NCBI GenBank assembly: GCA_024642325.1
Contig: JAHEBI010000175.1
Location: 1-5,954 of the forward strand
DNA: 5,954 nt
Source of the DNA: Eudoraea sp.
Lineage (GTDB): Bacteria > Bacteroidota > Bacteroidia > Flavobacteriales > Flavobacteriaceae
Reading direction: 5' to 3'
The notes under the pieces are model-generated. The model worked only from the letters and a program-made list of their open reading frames with translations, searched no databases and had not been told where the DNA came from. This document shows positions 1-4,585 of this stretch, piece after piece. The translations under genes were made by a program, and so were the position numbers. Within the stretch, counting starts at the first letter, position 1. Each line of letters opens with the position of its first letter.

Positions 1-305
1 CTCAACCCCCAAAACCCCATAATATGCAGACTCAAAATTACCCCAAAAGCAGCCCGCACAGCAGGCCAAAGACAAGAGCTCATCCCGTAATCTTCTTAAA
101 AGAGGCTCCCATTTAAAGTTTAGTAAATACAGTTTTTTTATGGTTTTATCTTATCAGTATCTGGAACTATTCAGGGCCTAATAAGTTAAACAGGATTGGA
201 TGTATTTCTATTCAATGGTGCTCCTAATTCTTAAAACAGATAATTCTTGTTTTAAGGCATTAACATCAAATTTGATTTCATTTTATGAGATTGATGGCTA
301 GTATC

Positions 306-338
306 TTTGCTAGTATACATCCCTATCTACTATGTTTT
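306..338 (+). promoter_or_regulatory. Possible promoter for the response regulator gene
   Basis: The sequence shows a TTTG at 306-309 and TATGTTTT at 331-338, 21 bases after the TTG. Bacteroidota sigma-ABfA promoters have TTG near -33 and TAnnTTTG near -7, so the layout fits with one mismatch in the -7 box. Transcription would begin at about 344-346, leaving a leader of about 100 bases. The direct repeat GCTAGTAT (297-304, 309-316) overlaps the -33 region and could be an activator or repressor site. This is inference from motif spacing only. Confidence 0.3.
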
Positions 339-342
339 AAAA

Positions 343-383
343 ATTGCTGACTGAGCAATGATTAATCCGTATTAACTTGCTCA
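343..383 (+). promoter_or_regulatory. Two overlapping, mutually exclusive hairpins in the regulator's leader
   Basis: ATTGCT (343-348) can pair with AGCAAT (354-359) around a 5-base loop. Alternatively TGAGCAA (352-358) can pair with TTGCTCA (377-383), with an inner stem TTAAT/ATTAA (362-366 and 371-375) around the loop CCGT. Both structures use the same AGCAA segment, so only one can form at a time. The block starts just after the possible promoter and ends 60 bases before the ATG. No T-run follows, so it is not an ordinary terminator. It could be an operator with three half-sites or a leader switch; the sequence does not decide between them. Confidence 0.35.
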
Positions 384-443
384 TTTTCAAACTTTTAATT
401 TCTTATTTTCTTAATATTTTTCAACCCCAAAATACTAATAGAT

Positions 444-1070
444 ATGAAATCAAATATCCTTAAAATAATTGTTATAGATAATGACCGTTTATTTCATGCG
501 GCATACAAGTACTATTTTGAAACCTATCAGGATTATTCCCTTCAAGGAATTTATGTTTCGGTAGAGGAAGCCTTAAAAGATTATGATCATCTATTACCCG
601 ATATAATTGTTTCTGAAGTATCTATGCCCAACGTATGCGGTATTCAAGGAATTGGAATGTTCAGAAAAAAGGATCCTGATGTAAAAATCATTATGATAAG
701 TGCCCAAAACGGCTTTGAGATTATAAAAAGGGCTTTCAAAAACCGGGCAAATGGTTACCTGACCAAACCCGTGACCAGGAAAAGGTTGTACAATGCCTTA
801 AATTCTATCAAATTTGAGGGTGCCACCATGAGTAATGACATTGTTAAAGCAGTGATATCGATGTTTCACAGAAAATCATATAATAATTTTTCAGAAAGAG
901 AAAACCAAATAATTGATTATCTGTGTCAGGGTGCAACATACAAGCTAATAGCCGACAAGCTCTTTGTTACACAGAGCACGGTAAATTTTCATATTCAGAA
1001 TATCTATTTAAAACTCGATGTAAATTCCAAATCGGAGGCGCTTACCAAACTACAAGAAATGGAGAATTAA
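444..1070 (+). CDS. Atypical NarL/LuxR-type response regulator with Glu at the phosphoacceptor site
   Basis: This is a 208-residue two-domain transcription regulator. Residues 6-122 form a receiver (REC) domain: the acidic pocket is D12-N13, the conserved switch residue is S86, and K108-P109 is the invariant lysine-proline. The phosphoacceptor position in the run V-S-E58-V-S-M-P is glutamate (codon gaa, 615-617), where the family has aspartate. The second acidic residue is also asparagine. Residues 146-206 form a LuxR/GerE helix-turn-helix (SERENQII...IADKLFVTQSTVNFHIQNIY), with the usual spacing and length. In this family the protein binds DNA as a dimer. Because E58 cannot be phosphorylated in the normal way and resembles phospho-Asp, I infer phosphorylation-independent or constitutive activity. 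No histidine kinase gene lies beside it. It converges on the transporter gene. The ATG at 444 gives a complete REC domain. Targets are unknown. Confidence 0.93.
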   Translation: MKSNILKIIVIDNDRLFHAAYKYYFETYQDYSLQGIYVSVEEALKDYDHLLPDIIVSEVSMPNVCGIQGIGMFRKKDPDVKIIMISAQNGFEIIKRAFKNRANGYLTKPVTRKRLYNALNSIKFEGATMSNDIVKAVISMFHRKSYNNFSERENQIIDYLCQGATYKLIADKLFVTQSTVNFHIQNIYLKLDVNSKSEALTKLQEMEN

Positions 1071-1122
1071 AGATGTGGTAAGATTAGTATTGGCCTACCA
1101 TGGCATCGAAGGTTATAAAAGA

Positions 1123-1149
1123 ATGGTCATTTGCAGATCAAATGGCCAT
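1123..1149. terminator. Hairpin terminator between convergent genes
   Basis: An 11-bp stem (ATGGTCATTTG, 1123-1133, with CAAATGGCCAT, 1139-1149) closes a 5-base loop and has one G-U pair. Read on the minus strand it is followed by TTCTTTTATAA, a fair U-tract, and it lies about 40 bases past the transporter stop, so it probably ends the minus-strand group. On the plus strand it lies about 50 bases past the regulator stop but is followed by AATTGACAAA, so termination in that direction would be weaker. Confidence 0.65.
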
Positions 1150-1191
1150 AATTGACAAATTATATTGTAAAGTACTTTTACCTTCCGCCGG

Positions 1192-2256
1192 TTACCTGGA
1201 CTCATTTTCATTAATCATAGCTTGAGCATCTTTTTTTGTTCCCAGGACAATGGCTATCCATTTTGTCTTTGGATTTTGCTCCAGAATGATTTTCATGGTC
1301 ATAGTTAGGGGAACAGATAAAAACATACCTACGGTACCAAAAACGAATCCCCAAAAAATAAGGGATACGAATACAATCGCCGTAGATAATCCCAGGCCCT
1401 GGCCCATCAATTTTGGTTCAACAATACTTCCTATGATCATATTCACCACAACAAACGCAATAAGAGCAGCCAAAGCGCCCCCAAATCCCAATTGGACCAG
1501 CGCAAATAAAACTGCAGGAAAAGCTGCAATAAAAGAACCAATAGTTGGAATATAATTTAATAAAAAGGCTATTAAACCCCATAAGATAGCATAGTCAACA
1601 CCAATAATTGCCAAAATAATCCAAAGTACTATTCCGGTTAAAAGACTTGTAAGCGTCTTAATTGAAAGATAATGACGAATGTTCCTGGCAATGGTATCAA
1701 AAAAGGAATAATTAGCTGAATAGTCTTTTAAGATGGCCTTTACCTTTATAGCAATATCATCCAATTCCAATAAAAGAAATAGAACCAAAAATAGAATCGT
1801 TAATAAATTGCCCATAAATCCCCCCAATTCACCAAGGGCTCCGGCCGTAACACCCATTATCTTCGCAGGTTCCATCAATCCTTTCATTTTATCAAAGGAA
1901 ATATCAAACCCAAGATAATTAAAAAAGCTTATAAAAGCAGTACCTATTTTATTCAGGTTTTCTTCATATATCCCGGCATTTTTGGAAAAAGAAGACAGAG
2001 AACTCCCTATTAGTTCTCCAAATCCAAAAAAGATGGCTATAAGCAGGGTAAACACAATTAAAACAGCCAAACCTTGTGGCACCTTCTTTTTCATAAGATA
2101 CGTAATGGGTTGTGTACAAATAATAGAAATAAACAATGCCATTAACATTGGAGTGATTAACGAAGCTCCGTAAATAAAACCTGCAATAGCAATTATAAAG
2201 GCGGCCAGGCTTATAATAAAAGGGAACTTTATTGTTGTTTTGTCTTTAGGATTCAT
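1192..2256 (-). CDS. AI-2E family transporter (PerM/TqsA-like membrane protein)
   Basis: The 354-residue inner-membrane protein has the AI-2E (PF01594, formerly UPF0118) layout. Two N-terminal hydrophobic segments (about 12-48) are followed by another segment (62-84), a hydrophilic region with long helices (about 85-145), a segment at 147-165, and a C-terminal helix cluster from about 200 to 325. Diagnostic motifs are visible: NYIPTIG at 234-240, and VEPKLMGQGLGLS near 279-291 leading to IFWGFVFGTVGMFLSVPLT at 300-318. The length is typical for the family. Members include the E. coli autoinducer-2 exporter TqsA and proteins linked to Na+/H+ exchange, so the substrate cannot be inferred from sequence alone. 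It is the last gene of the minus-strand group, 54 bases after the channel frame, with the likely terminator about 40 bases beyond its stop. The ATG at 2256 directly precedes a short positive leader and the first helix. Confidence 0.93.
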   Translation of the reverse strand: MNPKDKTTIKFPFIISLAAFIIAIAGFIYGASLITPMLMALFISIICTQPITYLMKKKVPQGLAVLIVFTLLIAIFFGFGELIGSSLSSFSKNAGIYEENLNKIGTAFISFFNYLGFDISFDKMKGLMEPAKIMGVTAGALGELGGFMGNLLTILFLVLFLLLELDDIAIKVKAILKDYSANYSFFDTIARNIRHYLSIKTLTSLLTGIVLWIILAIIGVDYAILWGLIAFLLNYIPTIGSFIAAFPAVLFALVQLGFGGALAALIAFVVVNMIIGSIVEPKLMGQGLGLSTAIVFVSLIFWGFVFGTVGMFLSVPLTMTMKIILEQNPKTKWIAIVLGTKKDAQAMINENESR

Positions 2257-2310
2257 GGTTTTTTATTATTAGAAGAATATATAGGAGACCTAAATATAAT
2301 TATATTATTC

Positions 2311-2625
2311 CTAATTCTTGCCGGCATATTTCCCGACCAATATGGCTACAACAACCGCCACATAGAATTGACCCGTAACTGCAATAAGCATTGCCAAAGA
2401 CTGAGCCAAAGGGAGTTGATGTGTAATATCTCCGTAGTCAGCTGTAGTTAAGGTTATTAGCGTGTAATAAACCAATTCCATATCAGAATTACCACTTGAG
2501 TTGAATGAGCCGGGCATGTACAGATCACAAAAAGCCACGAGGCTCATAAACATAATTTCAAATAATAAATACCCGTTTAAGGCATTCACGAGCGTATAAA
2601 TTGAGACGTTCTTTTCTGTTAACAT
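2311..2625 (-). CDS. Two-helix potassium-channel-like protein, probably the 3' part of a frameshifted gene
   Basis: From the ATG at 2625 this frame gives 104 residues; it stays open back to 2679, where a TTG would give 122. It has the minimal pore layout: outer helix (about 15-36), pore helix and filter (about 50-68: YYTLITLTTADYGDI), inner helix (about 72-97) and no C-terminal regulatory domain. The filter reads T61-A62-D63-Y64-G65-D66, where ordinary K+ channels have T-V/A/L-G-Y-G-D, so the first filter glycine is aspartate (GAC, 2437-2439). The family is membrane-bound and passes K+. The segment just upstream is coded in another phase by an overlapping membrane-protein frame (2558-2947). 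Joining the two by a +1 shift near 2610-2620 would give a continuous protein of about 211 residues with five membrane helices, close to the size I recall for Bacteroidota ion-channel proteins. I think it is one gene broken by a frameshift; independent translation from 2625 remains possible. Confidence 0.7.
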   Translation of the reverse strand: MLTEKNVSIYTLVNALNGYLLFEIMFMSLVAFCDLYMPGSFNSSGNSDMELVYYTLITLTTADYGDITHQLPLAQSLAMLIAVTGQFYVAVVVAILVGKYAGKN

Positions 2626-2947
2626 AACCTGCTTCAAAAGCAAAATACCATGGAAATAACGCAAACATGGAAGTAGCAAAAAATAAGCTGAGCCGCAAGT
2701 TTTGGAGTCCTGTTGAATTTAACAGAAAATACATTCCTGAAGCAATCGCAAAAAGGCCAAAAATAAAATTAGCGTCATATTTCTTATATATGAACCCTTG
2801 CCAAATATAGACGAGTCCGGTTGTTAAGGCAATACCCGCAAAAAAAATAAATAATTGATCAGACACCGTTCTAAATGTTGCAGCTATAAATATGATGCTA
2901 TCAGGAAAATAATTTATATTATTAGCAGATTGGTTAAAAAACAGCAA
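2558..2947 (-). CDS. Membrane protein fragment overlapping the channel frame (probable 5' part of the broken gene)
   Basis: The 129-residue frame has three clear hydrophobic segments (about 31-53, 59-77, 84-104), then a charged tail (GYVNRKERLNLYARECLKR) that does not look like a natural ending. It overlaps the channel frame in another phase. Hydrophobic, protein-like sequence runs to about residue 112, after which the other frame carries the recognisable sequence, so a phase change near 2610-2620 is likely. The frame has no ATG before residue 72; the only usable start is TTG at 2947, with an in-frame stop at 2969-2971, which also suggests damage at the 5' end. An alternative is that this is the amino-terminal remnant of a different multi-helix sensor protein (SMFALFPWYFAF resembles such sensors, from memory only) joined to a channel by deletion. 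It begins 35 bases after the barrel gene's stop, so it may share that transcript. Function is not assigned. Confidence 0.5.
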   Translation of the reverse strand: MLFFNQSANNINYFPDSIIFIAATFRTVSDQLFIFFAGIALTTGLVYIWQGFIYKKYDANFIFGLFAIASGMYFLLNSTGLQNLRLSLFFATSMFALFPWYFAFEAGYVNRKERLNLYARECLKRVFII

Positions 2948-2982
2948 ATTAATACTGTTACTTACCGCTTATTCGGTTAATC

Positions 2983-3507
2983 TTAGAACCCCTTGGTTAC
3001 ACCCACACCAAAGGAATATGCATTATATTCATTTTTAAAATCATAACTAAAAACCGGTGCAAAGCCCCAATTTTTGCCAAGTTCAAATTCATAATCCATA
3101 CTTGCCCTTAATATGAATAAATTCTTGTTTTTTTCAAATTCAATCCCGGGTCCTGCAAAAATGCTCCAGCCTTTTAATATTCTATATCCGGCAACCAGAC
3201 CAGTAACAAACGCAGTTTCCCTTTTAAGGTTTTCCCCTTGAAATTCTACCACGTATTTACCTAATTCAATATCCACAACCACTCCAAGCTTCCATTTTTG
3301 ATTAAAATGATAGTAATAATCCGCCCCAATGGTGGCTAAATTTTGAGGTCTTAATGTTTCCCCATCTTCAATAGCCTTAGGTATATGTGTCACCCCAACT
3401 AAGATGGCAACATTATGTTTTATTTCCTTTTCCTCCTCCATTTCCTGGGCCTGAATTGTTGTCAGACCAAGGAGAAATAGCAGAAAGGCGGGCAAAATAA
3501 ATTTCAT
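2983..3507 (-). CDS. Small outer-membrane beta-barrel protein
   Basis: The 174-residue product starts with a typical Sec signal peptide: MKF, a hydrophobic core to about residue 15, then TTIQA with cleavage probably after A20 before QEMEEE. The mature 154 residues open with an acidic stretch (EMEEEKEIK) and continue as alternating hydrophobic/polar strands rich in Tyr, Gly and aromatic residues (for example IGADYYYHF, KLGVVVDIEL, AFVTGLVAGYRI, WSIFAGPGIEF, FAPVFSYDF, YSFGVGVTKGF). It ends in phenylalanine, the usual C-terminal signature for barrel insertion by BAM. The size suits an eight-strand barrel of the OmpA/OprF-like 'outer membrane beta-barrel' group. No OmpA peptidoglycan domain or plug is present. 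The ligand or role is unknown. It is the first gene of the likely minus-strand group that continues into the channel frames and the AI-2E transporter. No clear promoter motif was found upstream. Confidence 0.85.
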   Translation of the reverse strand: MKFILPAFLLFLLGLTTIQAQEMEEEKEIKHNVAILVGVTHIPKAIEDGETLRPQNLATIGADYYYHFNQKWKLGVVVDIELGKYVVEFQGENLKRETAFVTGLVAGYRILKGWSIFAGPGIEFEKNKNLFILRASMDYEFELGKNWGFAPVFSYDFKNEYNAYSFGVGVTKGF

Positions 3508-3666
3508 AAACGATCTTTTTGATAAATATTGAATAAAAATTAAAATTAATGAAAATCACTATTGTATATTTTTATTTTTTTCCTGGCATCATTATAATCC
3601 CAATTAACTGAAATTTATGAAGCTCTTAATTCTATTATAAGAGGGGATTTGATTTTTTTTTTGCTC

Positions 3667-3693
3667 TATAAAAAACCTTTTATAATCAAGGTT
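3667..3693. promoter_or_regulatory. Overlapping inverted repeats upstream of the barrel gene
   Basis: TATAAAA/TTTTATA (3667-3673 and 3678-3684, 4-base loop) overlaps AACCTT/AAGGTT (3674-3679 and 3688-3693). The two cannot both form. They lie in the 287-base gene-free gap (3508-3794) about 160-185 bases upstream of the barrel protein's ATG. The composition is very AT-rich, so the first repeat could be chance. An operator or leader structure is possible, but nothing else supports it. Confidence 0.2.
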
Positions 3694-3740
3694 AACTCCA
3701 CCTGATTACGTAATATTTTCCCTATAAGTGAGTGCTCAAA

Positions 3741-3771
3741 AAAAATGAGAGTACTTTTGACTCTCATTTTT
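3741..3771 (-). terminator. Rho-independent terminator of the secreted repeat-protein gene
   Basis: A perfect 12-bp stem (AAAAATGAGAGT at 3741-3752 with ACTCTCATTTTT at 3760-3771) closes a 7-base loop. Read on the minus strand the hairpin runs into eight consecutive Ts (3745 down to 3738). It begins 24 bases past the stop of the 195-residue gene, the classic position. It separates that gene from the downstream barrel/channel/transporter group, which therefore needs its own promoter. On the plus strand only five Ts follow, so it could work weakly in both directions. Confidence 0.88.
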
Positions 3772-3794
3772 AAAACTAAATAAATTAAAGCTTT

Positions 3795-4382
3795 TTATTC
3801 CGTTTCCACTTTAGAAAGGGAAATTGCCACGGCTTCAGCATAGGTCAAAATCACGACCTGTCCAATGTGCAGCTTTTCCATAAATGCCGCATCCGTCATG
3901 GGAATAGTTAAATAATTTCCATTAGGGCCCTCTACCGTAGCCATCATCTGCGGTCTGTTAAGTATTTCAATAGTTACAATAGCTTTAACCATTTCTCCTA
4001 CTGCCGCTGCGGGAGCTTCACCTGCAGGAGCCTTGTCTTCCCCTTCTAAAACAACAAATGGTTCTGCCAATTCTGTAGCAGTTGGGGTTCGAAACTCAGC
4101 TTTTAAATACGTATAATAGTCAAAAGTAATTACATCACCAACTGTGATTTCATCAAACCTTTTAACCTCCGGGCCGGCTGTAACAGTAACCAGTTCTCCA
4201 TTAGCCCCTTTTAGGGTAACATCGCGGGTTTCTTTAACAATATCTGTAACTGTTCCCTGCATGGTTACAAGACTTAATCTTTCTCTTGGTTCTATGGTAC
4301 TATCAAGATCCTGCGCTAATAAAGGATACGTTAAAAATGTACAAAAGAATAAAGCAATGGCATAAAATTTAATTGTTTTCAT
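3795..4382 (-). CDS. Secreted protein with two similar beta-rich repeats
   Basis: The 195-residue product has a Sec signal peptide (MKTIKFYAIALFFCTFLTYP, then LLA-Q; cleavage probably after A23), so it is periplasmic or exported. No lipobox is seen. The mature part holds two related modules at about 38-96 and 131-192. Each has the pattern: short strand (GTVTDIVKETRDVTL / AIVTIEILNRPQMMATV), a G-x-N-G turn (KGANGELVTV / EGPNGNYLTI), a hydrophobic linker, then a V/I-G-D/Q-V/I strand and a final Y-x-x-A/L strand (TVGDVITFDYYTYLKAEF / HIGQVVILTYAEAVAISL). A low-complexity Ala/Pro/Glu linker (115-130) joins them. The pattern suggests small OB- or SH3-like barrels. From memory, similar uncharacterised periplasmic proteins occur in proteobacteria. 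I know no function. The gene has its own promoter-like sequence and a strong terminator, so it is probably monocistronic. Confidence 0.8.
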   Translation of the reverse strand: MKTIKFYAIALFFCTFLTYPLLAQDLDSTIEPRERLSLVTMQGTVTDIVKETRDVTLKGANGELVTVTAGPEVKRFDEITVGDVITFDYYTYLKAEFRTPTATELAEPFVVLEGEDKAPAGEAPAAAVGEMVKAIVTIEILNRPQMMATVEGPNGNYLTIPMTDAAFMEKLHIGQVVILTYAEAVAISLSKVETE

Positions 4383-4404
4383 AAAATGTAAGTTTTAATT
4401 TTTT

Positions 4405-4436
4405 TACTGGAGTATTGCCTTATGACAATTCCAGTA
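4405..4436 (-). promoter_or_regulatory. Hairpin in the leader of the secreted repeat-protein gene
   Basis: TACTGGA (4405-4411) pairs perfectly with TCCAGTA (4430-4436), and inside it ATTG (4414-4417) pairs with CAAT (4426-4429) around an 8-base loop. On the minus strand it falls between the predicted transcription start and the ATG at 4382, with A/T-rich sequence directly after it. No T-run follows it on the minus strand, so it is not a terminator. It could stabilise the mRNA or affect translation. Confidence 0.35.
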
Positions 4437-4444
4437 TTTCGTAC

Positions 4445-4459
4445 TTGGCGCCAAAAGTA
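4445..4459 (-). promoter_or_regulatory. -7 element with overlapping palindromic operator
   Basis: On the minus strand, TACTTTTG (4459 to 4452) is an exact match to the Bacteroidota -7 consensus TAnnTTTG. Twenty bases upstream is CTTT, a poor match to the -33 TTG. The perfect palindrome TTGGCGCCAA (4445-4454) overlaps the end of the -7 box and covers the expected start site, where a bound repressor would block transcription. The leader would be about 60 bases and contain the hairpin at 4405-4436. The promoter call rests on one good box; the operator is inference. Confidence 0.45.
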
Positions 4460-4556
4460 ATTTTTTTATTTGCTATGCTAAAGAATATGTTCCATTAAAT
4501 GTATGCAGTAGTTTATTTTGGTTCAGAACATAAAATCCAATTTTAACTATTTCGTC

Positions 4557-4582
4557 CTTTCCAAATCGAAATTAGTGGAAAG
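4557..4582 (-). terminator. Weak hairpin just after the squalene synthase stop
   Basis: CTTTCCA (4557-4563) pairs with TGGAAAG (4576-4582) around a 12-base AT-rich loop. On the minus strand it starts four bases past the TAG stop of the squalene synthase gene. No T-run follows (the next bases are GACGAAATAG), so it may protect the transcript's 3' end or be a poor terminator. It is the only candidate in the 203-base gap between this gene and the next. Confidence 0.3.
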
Positions 4583-4585
4583 AAC

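Larger units (their letters stand above)
1..443. other. Gene-free left region upstream of the response regulator
   Basis: I see no supported gene here. Bases 1-90 are 50% GC (45 of 90, counted by hand) while 91-180 are about 31%, so the extreme left may be the tail of a neighbouring gene or an inserted remnant. Two plus-strand frames stay open from the edge, to stops at 88-90 and 114-116, but neither translation is recognisable. Further in are a 12-bp palindrome (ATCAAATTTGAT, 265-276), the direct repeat GCTAGTAT at 297-304 and 309-316, and the inverted repeats listed separately. A 33-codon frame at 200-301 is open but has no other support. Confidence 0.5.

Noticed and set aside
1..83. Minus-strand frame from an ATG at 83 running off the left edge (27 codons)
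   Set aside because: Trp- and Cys-containing translation without a motif; cannot be told from chance at a window edge.
200..301. 33-codon plus-strand frame (MYFYSMVLLILK...) with AGGA four bases before the ATG
   Set aside because: Too short, no recognisable features, and it runs into the possible promoter region; a chance frame is as likely.
1250..2173. Three plus-strand open frames (1250-1555, 1733-1918, 1982-2173)
   Set aside because: They lie antisense to the clearly coding AI-2E transporter gene and translate to sequences with no domain character; they are shadows of it.
2293..2306. 14-bp palindrome AATATAATTATATT between the channel frame and the transporter
   Set aside because: Composed only of A and T in an AT-rich gap, with no T-run or promoter partner; probably chance.
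4144..4365. 73-codon plus-strand open frame
   Set aside because: Antisense to the secreted repeat-protein gene, with low-complexity Ser/Val/Thr content reflecting the opposite strand.
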